This document shows, one piece after another, positions 8,519 to 17,020 of a DNA stretch of 60,697 nucleotides. Origin of the DNA: an uncultured Eubacterium sp. (lineage in GTDB: Bacteria; Bacillota; Clostridia; Lachnospirales; Lachnospiraceae); NCBI GenBank assembly GCA_945920185.1, contig CAMEJP010000004.1, positions 1-60,697 of the forward strand, given 5' to 3'. The notes under the pieces were generated by a model. The model did no database searches. It was not told the DNA's origin and was given only the letters and a program-made list of their open reading frames with translations. The translations under genes were made by a program, and so were the position numbers. The first letter of the stretch is position 1. Every line of letters starts with the position of its first letter.

Positions 8519-10453
8519 ATGGAATTAAAAAGAACTGTGGCAGATGTCAGATTTATATTTATTTCGGTGGTATTACTTGTTTTTTTGTTTGTCAGTTTTA
8601 ACAGAGAAATTAATAAAGAGCCGGAACAATACTATATTCATATAGGCGACGAAGAGAACAAAGGCTATTTTAATGAAAATTATCAGCAGAACATTGAAAA
8701 TACAATAAAAAGGGCAGATAAACTTATGGCTATGGAAAATAGCAGTCTTGTCAAAGCAAAGCTTTTAAAAACCAAGAAAGATTTTGAAAGTCTCAGGAAT
8801 ATTAATGTTTCGGAGAGTAAAGCTGAAACGCTTTCTAACGTTACGGATAATGTTATGCCTTCTCTTGTAATAATATTGATAGGGGTAATGCTTGTGATAA
8901 GCTTTTTTGATGAAAGAAGACGTGGAATGTGGAATTTTGTGCATACTACCGTAAGAGGAAGGGAAGCCCTTTCGGTTCGCAGACTGGGAATAGTGGTATT
9001 TACGGTGTCGGTACTTACGTTGTTTTCCTATATGGTATTGTTTGCCGCTAATTGGAAGACAACAGGAATGCCGGATTTTTCGCAGAGCATACAGTCGTTT
9101 GAGGCGTATGAACAGCTGATTCCACATATAAATGTAGGACAATTCATTGTTCTGTTTGTAATGCTTAAGATGATATGTAATGTCACGATAGTTCTTGCGG
9201 TTTGGTTTTTTATAAGCATTATAGGAAATATAGGACTGGGAATTGTTGCCGTAGCGATAATTGAAGCTGTTGAGTGTCTGCTGTTTTATGTGATACAGCC
9301 AAACAGCGTAGGCGCAGTATTCAGGGATATCAATCTGTATAGTCTTATTGACAGCAGCAGATGGCTTAAAAATTATACGTTGTACGGTTTTCCGTTTTTG
9401 GTTGCTGAAAACAGAGTTATAATGCTTGTTATTGCAATTTTGCTTTTGGCTGCATTCAGCTTTTTTACAGTAGTTATAAATGCGGGAAAAAAGCCTTTTA
9501 ATTATGTCGGTATCTGGCAGACACTTGTTGAAGAAACCTTTATTGGAAAGGCGGCTGCGTCATTGGGAGGCTTTTTGACGGAGTACAGGAAAATACTGTT
9601 TTTTAACGGTGGAATTGTAGTGGTGTTTCTTTGTGTGTTCTGGACTGCTAAGAACTTTGAACTTCCGGAATATCGATATGCCGATAAAAATACATCATTG
9701 ATAAGATATTTTTCAGACTGTGAAAAGCTATCTTTGACTGAAGCGGAAAAATACATAGCAGATTTGTCGGAAGAACTTGACAGTATGGATATAGATGATT
9801 ACAGGTATGAATCCTTTAAAAGTAATATATCTGAACTGACAAGGAGACTTGAGTATGCCAAAAGTTTTGAGGGCAGGAAAGATGTTAAAGTTCTGGATGA
9901 TACAGAATATGTAAATTATTTTGGATTCAGGGAAATAAATAGCAGAAATATTAAGACGTTGATTCTTGTGACGGCGCTTATAGTTATATTTTCGTATATA
10001 TATTCCTACGAAAGAAAATGCAATATGGTTATGTTTGCAAACTCGACTTATCGCGGAAAGGAAAAACTTATAAGGGATAAAATAATATTTGTTGTTTTGA
10101 CCACGGTATTTTTGTATGCTGTTGTGTTTGGAAGCAATATATATATGCATTATTATAATTACGGATTCAGATTTTGGAATCTGGATGTGGCAAATATCAG
10201 CATATTGGGAAATGTAAATGCAAATATAACTGTCGGACAGTTCGTTATACTGTCTGAAGTGTTGAGGTTTGCGGTCATATTGGCGTCAGGCTTTTTAATT
10301 ATGCTTTTGTCAAAATGGCAGACGTATGAAAAAACGGTAATTCTGTCCATAATTATTCTTGTACTTCCGGGAGTTTTTTATATATCAGGAATAAGCAGCC
10401 TTAAGAATTTCACGATTATGAAGCTGTCGGAAATAATGTATCTTGTTAAATAA
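8519..10453 (+). CDS. polytopic membrane protein, two ABC-2 permease-like halves
   Basis: A 644-residue integral membrane protein. The two halves look duplicated. FDERRRGMWNFVHTTVRGRE (near 128) matches YERKCNMVMFANSTYRGKE (near 500). INVGQFIVLFVMLK (near 204) matches ITVGQFVILSEVLR (near 565). Each half starts with a hydrophobic anchor and a charged extracellular segment, followed by several membrane helices. An acidic short helix ending in a gene-regulon-like 'E...GR..L...K' pattern is typical of ABC-2 permeases. No ATPase gene is in the operon, so the transporter role is inference. GGAG precedes the ATG at 8519. Confidence 0.7.
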   Translation: MELKRTVADVRFIFISVVLLVFLFVSFNREINKEPEQYYIHIGDEENKGYFNENYQQNIENTIKRADKLMAMENSSLVKAKLLKTKKDFESLRNINVSESKAETLSNVTDNVMPSLVIILIGVMLVISFFDERRRGMWNFVHTTVRGREALSVRRLGIVVFTVSVLTLFSYMVLFAANWKTTGMPDFSQSIQSFEAYEQLIPHINVGQFIVLFVMLKMICNVTIVLAVWFFISIIGNIGLGIVAVAIIEAVECLLFYVIQPNSVGAVFRDINLYSLIDSSRWLKNYTLYGFPFLVAENRVIMLVIAILLLAAFSFFTVVINAGKKPFNYVGIWQTLVEETFIGKAAASLGGFLTEYRKILFFNGGIVVVFLCVFWTAKNFELPEYRYADKNTSLIRYFSDCEKLSLTEAEKYIADLSEELDSMDIDDYRYESFKSNISELTRRLEYAKSFEGRKDVKVLDDTEYVNYFGFREINSRNIKTLILVTALIVIFSYIYSYERKCNMVMFANSTYRGKEKLIRDKIIFVVLTTVFLYAVVFGSNIYMHYYNYGFRFWNLDVANISILGNVNANITVGQFVILSEVLRFAVILASGFLIMLLSKWQTYEKTVILSIIILVLPGVFYISGISSLKNFTIMKLSEIMYLVK

Positions 10454-10505
10454 AGTATTTTTTGAATGAGGCTATGTCCTTTGCCACGGGCTTTGTACAC
10501 AGTCT

Positions 10506-10531
10506 GCAAGCCGCTTTTAAAAGCGGCCTGC
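10506..10531. repeat. inverted repeat between convergent genes
   Basis: The segment contains the perfect palindrome GCCGCTTTTAAAAGCGGC with further partial pairing outside it. It sits between two convergent genes, where a bidirectional terminator is expected, but neither strand has a T-tract next to it. Terminator function is uncertain. Confidence 0.5.
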
Positions 10532-10584
10532 AAATGATAGTGTTACTTTTTACGGGTGGAGTATGGCTTTTGTGTTAACCTTAC

Positions 10585-11172
10585 TTATTTGCAGATAATT
10601 GGCTGAAGCTGCACACCCTCCAAAGCTTTTTCAATGCTTTCCGGAATTAAATCCATATGAGCTACAAGCGAGCGGGGCTTTTTAAGTGCGTTATCCTGGG
10701 AGAAAGGAACAAAGTAATAGTTGGCGGTATTTAAAAGTTTGCCTATGTTGGCAGCATTTCCGGACAAAGCGTCGTTTGTGGAAATGGCAATCAGCAGGGG
10801 GCGGTTGTTTCTTATATGTGCCTTGCATGCCATAGTTACGGAGGTATCCGTTATTCCATGAGCAAGTTTTGCTATGGTATTTCCCGTACAGGGTGCTACC
10901 ACCAGTATGTCAAAGGGTGCGTTGGGCCCGATAGGCTCGGCGTCTTTTATGGTATCTATTATGTCATTGCCTGTGATACTGCGAATGGTTTCCTTGTATT
11001 CTTCCGCTTTTTGAAAGCGGCTGTCTATGGATGAAGCATTTTCAGACATTATAGGAAATACATTTGCACCATATTCAACTAATGCTTTGAGAGGCTCTAA
11101 TATGGATTTAAAGGTGCAGTAGGAAGCAGTTATGGCAAAGCCGATATTTTTGCCGGACAAATTTTCCTTCAT
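10585..11172 (-). CDS. dpaB: dipicolinate synthase subunit B
   Basis: Flavoprotein-like subunit (SpoVFB) that works with DpaA to form dipicolinic acid from dihydrodipicolinate in the mother cell during sporulation. The 195-residue protein begins MKENLSGKNIGFAITASYCT and has a Rossmann-like core with VVAPCTGNTIAKLAHGITDT near residue 90, typical of the family. A frame open to 11292 would add 40 residues, but these come from an inserted hairpin element and are not family-like. GTGAGGAA just upstream of the ATG at 11172 supports the short form. dpaA lies upstream on the same strand. Confidence 0.92.
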   Translation of the reverse strand: MKENLSGKNIGFAITASYCTFKSILEPLKALVEYGANVFPIMSENASSIDSRFQKAEEYKETIRSITGNDIIDTIKDAEPIGPNAPFDILVVAPCTGNTIAKLAHGITDTSVTMACKAHIRNNRPLLIAISTNDALSGNAANIGKLLNTANYYFVPFSQDNALKKPRSLVAHMDLIPESIEKALEGVQLQPIICK

Positions 11173-11175
11173 ATT

Positions 11176-11326
11176 TTCCTCACATTCCGAAGCGTTAGCG
11201 TAAGGTCGCGCCGCAAATTTCAGATTTGCGGCTGCGATGCCCGATGTTTGTGACGCTTCGTCACAAACTCGGTGAGTGAAAGATTTGCCCATAAGGGAAA
11301 ACTTTCACTCTTCCTCACATTCCGAA
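11176..11326. repeat. 16-bp direct repeats flanking a three-hairpin element
   Basis: TTCCTCACATTCCGAA occurs at 11176-11191 and 11311-11326. Between them are three separate stem-loops: 11210-11218 with 11224-11232 (9 bp), 11246-11255 with 11259-11268 (10 bp, 3-base loop), and 11274-11282 with 11302-11310 (9 bp). The arrangement looks like a short repetitive element inserted between dpaA and dpaB, duplicating the dpaB ribosome binding region. Confidence 0.8.
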
Positions 11327-11344
11327 CTTGAATTCTTTGTTTTT

Positions 11345-12022
11345 TTATTTTTCTGGATTTTGAAGCATTTTCATAATTTCGTCAAATATAAGCAGTGCGG
11401 CTGTCTTGGGACAGTATTTTCCGGGAAGAGAACTTCCGCGAACAACCTTCATTGCGGTAAAGGTATCATCTGTGCAGGAAATACTGGCAAGCTCAAGGAG
11501 AATACCCTTGTCTGCGCTTGGCAGTATGTAAGAATTTTCCAATATTTTTGCGGGTATGGTATTGATTATTATGTCATATGACAGGTTGCTTAAAGCGTTA
11601 AGACCAAGGCACTTGTAGCCTTTGCTTATGGCGTCAAAAAGTTCACTGTCCTGACGGCTTGCTACACTGCTTTTTGCACCTGCACAGGAAAACAGCTTTG
11701 AAACTGCCTTTCCAAGATATCCGTAGCCGAGGACCAGAACTTCACTGTCGTTAATGGAAAAGTCCGTGTTTACGGTAGCCAGAGCCAAAGCTCCTTCGGC
11801 TGTAAGCATGGAATTTTTGACTTTGTACTGGTGGCTGTAAGAAAAGTCCCTGCCGCCAAACACATGACCGTCAGGGGCGAGGCATCCTTTGTGTGCATTT
11901 ATATTTTCCTTATGGCTTAATATCAGAATGTCGCAGGGTGTACCGTATGTGAAACCTGCGTTATCTAAAAGCGCACTAAGATAATCAAAACGAGGGTCAT
12001 TTCCAAAAATAGCATAATTCAT
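11345..12022 (-). CDS. dpaA: dipicolinate synthase subunit A (short form)
   Basis: NAD(P)-dependent subunit of dipicolinate synthase (SpoVFA). The 225-residue protein has a C-terminal Rossmann motif, VLVLGYGYLGKAVSKLF, near residue 96, and ILLELASISC near residue 172, where family members carry a similar DLAS-type segment. It is shorter than the roughly 290-residue Bacillus protein because the N-terminal domain is reduced; such short forms are known to me from Clostridia. The ATG at 12022 is preceded on the minus strand by GGGAAAGGCGA. It shares an intergenic region with the divergent ATPase gene. Expression in the mother cell is expected from function, but I could not assign a promoter confidently. 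Confidence 0.87.
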   Translation of the reverse strand: MNYAIFGNDPRFDYLSALLDNAGFTYGTPCDILILSHKENINAHKGCLAPDGHVFGGRDFSYSHQYKVKNSMLTAEGALALATVNTDFSINDSEVLVLGYGYLGKAVSKLFSCAGAKSSVASRQDSELFDAISKGYKCLGLNALSNLSYDIIINTIPAKILENSYILPSADKGILLELASISCTDDTFTAMKVVRGSSLPGKYCPKTAALLIFDEIMKMLQNPEK

Positions 12023-12156
12023 TTTTTGTCGCCTTTCCCGTAATTTGCACTAATTATATTTCATATTATTCAGAACGGGAAAAAATGTGAGTATATTATC
12101 ATGAGTATTTTCATATTATGGTGTGATAAGAAAAGTGGAAATGGAATGTAAATAAT

Positions 12157-13158
12157 ATGAATTATCAGTATTTTCCTGCCGGAAATACAGGCATGGGATT
12201 TTTTAATCTGTTTGATGGCATTGCTCCTATGGGGGCAAGGAAAACAATTATTTTAAAGGGAGGTCCCGGTGTGGGCAAGAATACCCTGATGAGAAAATAC
12301 GCTGAAAATGCAGAGAATAAAGGGAAAAGAGTGGAACTTTTCAGGTGCTCGGGAGACCCTGACAGCCTTGATGCGGTAAGGGTACTTGGAGATGATACGG
12401 TGATTGTTGACGGAACGGCACCGCATATTATAGACCCGGTATTTCCCGGTGTGACTGACGGAATAGTAAATCTTGGAGTATATATAAACAAGGAAATAAA
12501 GAGCGAAAAGAAAATTCTTGAGCCTATGTTTGAAAGCAATAAATATCAATACACTCTGGCGTACGCTTATCTGGCTACGGCAATGAGTCTTAAAAAGAGC
12601 AATATAAGCACGGCGCTTGATATGTATGACAGGAAAAAGATGAGAAGAACCGTAAGAGATATAGCTCCAATGGGTGCTGTCGAGAAGGTGGGAAGTGTAC
12701 GGAAACTGTTTCTTGATGCAATTACTTATAAGGGAAAAATCAGCTTTGACGCGAGAGTCCGCGCCGCAAATGAGGTATATACGGTAAAGGGACTTGGAAA
12801 ATACCTTTTCTTTAATGAGGCTAAAGAACTTTTAAGCGGCAATAATCTGGAAATATTTTATGACCCGGTATGCCCTAATCTGATAAGGCATATATATGTG
12901 AAAGAGCTTAATATATGGTTTACTTCTTTTGATGTGGACGGTGCGGACACAGTAAGGACAGAGAATTTTCAGAAATACAGGGAGCCGGATTATGTGGAGT
13001 TTAACAAGGCTCAAACAGAGATTCTGGTGCAGAAAGCTGTAAGCCATCTAAAGCTGTGCAAAAAGGCACATGACGATATTGAGGAGGTCTATAAAAAATA
13101 TATGGACTTTGAGGGCGTTGACAGGGAATATGAAAAGCTTGTAAACGAGGAAGAATAA
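12157..13158 (+). CDS. P-loop ATPase, PRK06851-like, with altered Walker A
   Basis: A 333-residue cytoplasmic protein resembling an ATP-binding family I know as PRK06851 (assignment from memory). Shared features are the opening YFPAGNTGMGFFNLFDG, the P-loop KGGPGVGKNTLM, FRCSGDPDSLD near residue 63 and VDGTAPHIIDPVFPG near residue 87. The P-loop has Asn42 after Lys41, where Ser or Thr normally contacts Mg2+. It is divergent from dpaA with about 130 bp between them, which suggests but does not prove a sporulation role. No membrane segment is seen. Function is unknown. Confidence 0.72.
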   Translation: MNYQYFPAGNTGMGFFNLFDGIAPMGARKTIILKGGPGVGKNTLMRKYAENAENKGKRVELFRCSGDPDSLDAVRVLGDDTVIVDGTAPHIIDPVFPGVTDGIVNLGVYINKEIKSEKKILEPMFESNKYQYTLAYAYLATAMSLKKSNISTALDMYDRKKMRRTVRDIAPMGAVEKVGSVRKLFLDAITYKGKISFDARVRAANEVYTVKGLGKYLFFNEAKELLSGNNLEIFYDPVCPNLIRHIYVKELNIWFTSFDVDGADTVRTENFQKYREPDYVEFNKAQTEILVQKAVSHLKLCKKAHDDIEEVYKKYMDFEGVDREYEKLVNEEE

Positions 13159-13197
13159 AACGAAGAGAGCCTGATTGGGCGTAATGTGTTAAATTAA

Positions 13198-13231
13198 AAC
13201 GGCTGTCATCATAATGATGACAGCCGCAGCT
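13198..13231 (-). terminator. terminator between convergent genes
   Basis: GGCTGTCATC (13201-13210) and GATGACAGCC (13216-13225) form a 10-bp stem. On the minus strand the stem is followed by GTTTTAATTTAA, so it ends the minus-strand gene at 13232; it may also act on the plus strand. Confidence 0.75.
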
Positions 13232-13678
13232 TTATTTGCGCTTTTTCTTTCCGAACAATCCTTTTTTCTTAGGAACTTCGTCCTGCTTGAGATTTACTTT
13301 TCTGAGAGATTTGTAATCAGTTATATAAATACCGCTTATGGTTGCCTTGACCTCCTGCTTAAGAGGAATGGAATCAAAAATCTTGGTATCACATATGAGG
13401 GACATTACCTTAGGACCGACCTTAGCCTTGACGATAGGCATTTTGGTTCCACGAAGCATTTTAGGGGTCTGTTCAAGCACCACCGCAGGGAGTCCCGCAT
13501 CTTTAAGCTTCATTTTCTTTTTGTCAATTACCAGAATGTTAATATATTGCGCGGCAGCCTTGATCTGCTCCATCTGAGCATTCTGTTTTTTCTGCATTTT
13601 GCTGCCCACTATTGCGAGAATGATGAATGCTACCAGTACTACGGCAAGCACAATCAATAAAATTATCCACCATTTCAT
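13232..13678 (-). CDS. membrane-anchored hypothetical protein
   Basis: Function unknown. The 148 residues begin MKWWIILLIVLAVVLVAFII, a single N-terminal transmembrane helix, followed by a small globular domain (about residues 40-125) and a Lys-rich tail ending GLFGKKKRK. The frame could extend to 13741, but a perfect AGGAGG on the minus strand (13687-13692) points to the ATG at 13678. The domain is probably cytoplasmic judging by the positive tail; this is inference. No family recognised. Confidence 0.72.
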   Translation of the reverse strand: MKWWIILLIVLAVVLVAFIILAIVGSKMQKKQNAQMEQIKAAAQYINILVIDKKKMKLKDAGLPAVVLEQTPKMLRGTKMPIVKAKVGPKVMSLICDTKIFDSIPLKQEVKATISGIYITDYKSLRKVNLKQDEVPKKKGLFGKKKRK

Positions 13679-13773
13679 GTGTGAAGTCCTCCTAATAAAA
13701 TATCGTATTAAACATTGTACCATTAAATACTCCGTTTGCAAAGTAAAAAATTGTATAAATTGCGAAAAATTAT

Positions 13774-13801
13774 TTGCATTGTTCTTTAAATATGATATTA
13801 T
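13774..13801 (+). promoter_or_regulatory. candidate sigma-A promoter for 13850 gene
   Basis: TTGCAT (13774-13779) and TATTAT (13796-13801) with a 16-base spacer, about 50 bp upstream of the ATG. The -10 matches the consensus less well than those of metG or rpsL. Confidence 0.45.
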
Positions 13802-13849
13802 ATAAAATGAATGTGTTTATAATCACCGAACAAAAGGATAGGATGATTC

Positions 13850-14674
13850 ATGAAAAAGGAAAACATAGCGATTATAGCCGGGATATTAGGAAGCATCGTT
13901 CTCTTGGCAGCCATTATAGTTGTATATTATACAAGAGATAAAGATGGCCCTATGATTTCGGTTGGAAGCACTAATGTGACATATACAGAGGGACAGGATA
14001 AGAATGTGCTGTTGGAAGGCGTGTCGGCATACGACAAAAAAGACGGAGACGTGACGGATTCTCTCATAGTGGAGAGTGTTATTGTTGTATCTGACGGAAA
14101 GAAGGCTAAGATAGTATATGCCGCAAAAGACAGCAGCAACAATATTACCAAAAGCTCCAAAATAGTAAATTATATTAAGAATTCCGGTTCTTCTTCGGTG
14201 GATAAGCCAACGCAGGAAAATACAGGTTCGTCTTCCATGACGGTGAGTAAAGCTACGGAAAGCACCGGTACTTCAACGGAAAAGAAGAGTACTTCGGTTA
14301 ATCCGTCATCAGGCTGGATTACACCGACTAAGACGAATCCTACTACCGTAAAGAATACAAGTAAGCCGGAAACAGATCCTGCAGAAACCGAATCTGCGTC
14401 TCGTCATACTGAAGAACCGTCTTCAGAGCCGATTACAGAACCTGTAACAGAACCTGTAACGGAACCGTCCTCAGAGGAGCAACCATCAGAGACACCGTCA
14501 GAGGAACCGTCTTCAGAGGAGCAGCCATCAGAGGAACCGTCTTCAGAGGAGCAGCCATCAGAGACCCCATCAGAGGAACCGTCCTCAGAAGATCAGCCAT
14601 CAGAAGCAGCTTCTGATGAAGGTCAGCAACAGACAGAGGCGGAAGCAGGGGGCAATGACCCTGCACAGGAATAA
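13850..14674 (+). CDS. membrane-anchored Ig-like protein with Ser/Glu/Pro repeats
   Basis: Function unknown. Residues 5-26 form a transmembrane anchor. Residues about 33-105 resemble a bacterial Ig-like DUF5011 domain (VTYTEGQDKNVLLEGVSAYD, then KKDGDVTDSL). The remaining 165 residues are a Ser/Thr/Glu/Pro-rich stalk ending in repeats of the EEPSSEEQPSE kind, which suggests an extended wall-spanning segment. It ends 35 bp upstream of the LCP-family gene, so the two may be co-expressed at the cell envelope. There is no LPXTG sorting signal. Confidence 0.75.
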   Translation: MKKENIAIIAGILGSIVLLAAIIVVYYTRDKDGPMISVGSTNVTYTEGQDKNVLLEGVSAYDKKDGDVTDSLIVESVIVVSDGKKAKIVYAAKDSSNNITKSSKIVNYIKNSGSSSVDKPTQENTGSSSMTVSKATESTGTSTEKKSTSVNPSSGWITPTKTNPTTVKNTSKPETDPAETESASRHTEEPSSEPITEPVTEPVTEPSSEEQPSETPSEEPSSEEQPSEEPSSEEQPSETPSEEPSSEDQPSEAASDEGQQQTEAEAGGNDPAQE

Positions 14675-14709
14675 ATACGTCAGCATAATGCTGGAAGAGG
14701 AAGAGAAAT

Positions 14710-16242
14710 ATGGAAAGAAATAATAATGAAAGAAATATAGAGCAGATGAAACGAAGAGCTCGGAGTAAGAAAAAAAGAAGAAAAAATGATTTGAGTATTA
14801 AGAAGGCGAGAAATATAGCAGGCAGCATTATAGTGCTTTTGGAGCTTATACTGTCTGTGGTGTTTATAGGATATATAGACAAGCTCAATGTTATGCCTAT
14901 GAAGTATTTTTCAATAGTGTTTGCCGTACTTATGGTATTTTTTATGGCGGTATTCCTGACTCAGCTGTCAAAGAAAACACATATATTCGGAAAATTGCTG
15001 GGTGTTATTATGTGTGCGGTTTTGGTTGTGGGTATTGTATATATGTCAAAGACCGTAAAGACACTTAATGAACTGGGACAGGCAGGAAAATATGCCGAAA
15101 ATGAGTTTTTTGTCACTGTGCTTAAGGATAGTAAAATTACAGAGACAAAGGAATTGGATGGAAAGAACATAGGCATTATGAAGATTTCCGACACTGCCAT
15201 AAGAGATAAAGCACTTGATGAGATTAAGAAAAAGACGGGTTCTGAACTTAATACAAAAGAGTATGATACGGCCGCAGAGCTGATAGACGCCCTTTATGAC
15301 GGTAAGGTTGATGCGGCAGTTTACAGAAGCTCATATGAGTCAATCATAATTGAAGCGAGAGAAAACTTCAGCAGCGAAACAAGACATATAGACACCATAA
15401 CGGTAAAGACTGAGATTGTAAATGACAGCAAGTTTGAACTGGACCCTAAGGGTATTACAACTCATCCGTTCATAGTACTTTTGTCGGGAACCGATGCAGA
15501 AGGAAAGGTAAGCAGTGTGGGACGAAGCGATACTAATATTCTTGCCGTTATAAATCCTGCTACACAGAAAGTGCTTCTCGTGGTTACGCCAAGAGATTCG
15601 TATCTGCCTATTCCGGGTATGACTCCGGAGGGAGAATTTGATAAACTTACACATTCCGGAAACGAGGGTGTGGAGGTTACCATGGCTACGCTTGAAAAGC
15701 TTTACGGAATAGACATTGATTACTTTGCTAAGTTTAATTTTGAATCTTTTACCGGAGTTATAGACATTCTCGGCGGAATAAATGTATATTCTGAGGTGGA
15801 ATTTACGTCAAGCGGCGGCTTCTACTTTAATCAGGGCTATAATGAGATAAAGGAAGGCATAGTGGCATTGCAGTTTGCAAGGGAAAGACATGCATTTCCT
15901 GACGGAGATTTCCAGCGTGGACGTAACCAGATGGCAATAGTAAAGGCTGTCATAGATAAGGCACTGTCACCATCCATTATCACAAGCTATCTTGACATAA
16001 TGGACGCTGCGTCAAGTATCGTGCATACAAATTTCCCGCCTGAATGTGTTACGGAGCTTGTAAAGTACCAGCTTAACGAAAACTGTAAGTGGAATATCGA
16101 GACAGTGAGCGTAACCGGTGACGGAAGCGTTTATGAGTACTGCTATTCGTGGAAGGAATCTAAGCTTAATGTAGTAGTTCTTGACGATGATTCGGTTGAA
16201 ACGGCAAAGCAGGCGATAAACGATGTGATTAACGGAAAGTAA
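14710..16242 (+). CDS. LytR-CpsA-Psr family wall-polymer ligase with extra domain
   Basis: LCP proteins attach undecaprenyl-linked glycopolymers to peptidoglycan outside the membrane. The 510-residue protein has a basic cytoplasmic start (RRARSKKKRRK), three hydrophobic segments (about residues 37-110), then an extra domain (about 135-225) resembling a periplasmic-binding-protein lobe (ELDGKNIGIMK...DALYDGKVDAAVYRSSYES). The LCP catalytic domain follows: GRSDTNILAVINP with VTPRDSYLPI near 275-297, FTGVIDILGGINVYSEVEF, and ALQFARERHAFPDGDFQRGR near 386. The Arg and Asp residues expected for the pyrophosphate site are present. The extra domain is unusual relative to Bacillus TagTUV proteins. 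Confidence 0.88.
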   Translation: MERNNNERNIEQMKRRARSKKKRRKNDLSIKKARNIAGSIIVLLELILSVVFIGYIDKLNVMPMKYFSIVFAVLMVFFMAVFLTQLSKKTHIFGKLLGVIMCAVLVVGIVYMSKTVKTLNELGQAGKYAENEFFVTVLKDSKITETKELDGKNIGIMKISDTAIRDKALDEIKKKTGSELNTKEYDTAAELIDALYDGKVDAAVYRSSYESIIIEARENFSSETRHIDTITVKTEIVNDSKFELDPKGITTHPFIVLLSGTDAEGKVSSVGRSDTNILAVINPATQKVLLVVTPRDSYLPIPGMTPEGEFDKLTHSGNEGVEVTMATLEKLYGIDIDYFAKFNFESFTGVIDILGGINVYSEVEFTSSGGFYFNQGYNEIKEGIVALQFARERHAFPDGDFQRGRNQMAIVKAVIDKALSPSIITSYLDIMDAASSIVHTNFPPECVTELVKYQLNENCKWNIETVSVTGDGSVYEYCYSWKESKLNVVVLDDDSVETAKQAINDVINGK

Positions 16243-16271
16243 GCGGACAGGCAGAAAGGATTTTTGCTGAC

Positions 16272-16991
16272 TTGGATATATTTAGAGATATTTTTAAAAA
16301 CGTGGCGGAGCTTATGTACCCGCCACGTTGTCCTATATGTGAGGACATCATAAAGGATAAACCTGTGTGTGAAAAATGTAAAAAATCACTTAATTATGTG
16401 GGCAGCGTTCGATGCCTTAAGTGTGGCAAGGCGATAACCGATGATGAACGTGAATATTGTGGCGACTGTCAAAAGCGGAAGCATCTGTTTGAAAGCGGAG
16501 TGGCAGTATTTCAGTATGATGACAGGATTAAAGGCTCAATGTACCGCTTTAAGTATAAAAACCGCAGGGAGTATGCTACATTTTATGCGGGCGAAATAGT
16601 AAGGCTGTACAGAAAGCTTATAGAGCAGTATGGCGTAGAGGCTGTCGTACCGGTTCCTATGTATGAAAAAAAGAGGAGGATTCGCGGATATAATCAGGCA
16701 GAGCTTTTGGCAAAGGAACTTTCAAAACTTCTTAAAATTCCAATGATTGATAATTTTCTTATTCGTTCAAAAATGACAATTCCACAAAAAGAACTCAGTG
16801 ATACTCAGCGTATAAATAATGTCAAAAATGCTTTTCAAATCAGGGATATTGGTGTAAAATATAATAAGATATTACTTGTAGATGACATTTATACTACGGG
16901 AATTACCCTGGATGAATGTACCAAGGCATTAAAGGCTTTCGGAGTAAAGGAAGTGTATTTTGCGGTTGTGTGCATAGGAAAGGGTAGCTAA
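16272..16991 (+). CDS. comFC: ComF family phosphoribosyltransferase-like protein
   Basis: Cytoplasmic protein of the competence ComFC/GntX family, linked to DNA uptake in competent bacteria. The 239 residues begin with two zinc-finger-like pairs (CPICEDIIKDKPVCEKC, and CLKC...CGDC), then a phosphoribosyltransferase fold with VVPVPM near 123 and the PRPP loop ILLVDDIYTTGIT near residue 195. Initiation at TTG 16272 is inferred: AAAGGA lies 11 bases upstream and no ATG exists in this frame before conserved residues. It precedes yvyF as in Bacillus subtilis. Confidence 0.9.
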   Translation: MDIFRDIFKNVAELMYPPRCPICEDIIKDKPVCEKCKKSLNYVGSVRCLKCGKAITDDEREYCGDCQKRKHLFESGVAVFQYDDRIKGSMYRFKYKNRREYATFYAGEIVRLYRKLIEQYGVEAVVPVPMYEKKRRIRGYNQAELLAKELSKLLKIPMIDNFLIRSKMTIPQKELSDTQRINNVKNAFQIRDIGVKYNKILLVDDIYTTGITLDECTKALKAFGVKEVYFAVVCIGKGS

Positions 16992-17020
16992 ACATTTTGA
17001 TTAAGGAAGGAAGAGTACAT

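Noticed and set aside
10506-10531. Rho-independent terminator at the GC-rich palindrome
   Set aside because: No T-tract on either strand, so it is listed only as an inverted repeat.
11173-11292. 40-residue N-terminal extension of dpaB
   Set aside because: It is a translation of the hairpin element; the family start and a ribosome binding site are at 11172.
14400-14660. CRISPR-like array from repeated 15-25-bp units
   Set aside because: The repeats encode Ser/Glu/Pro-rich units in frame within a coding region and have no unique spacers.
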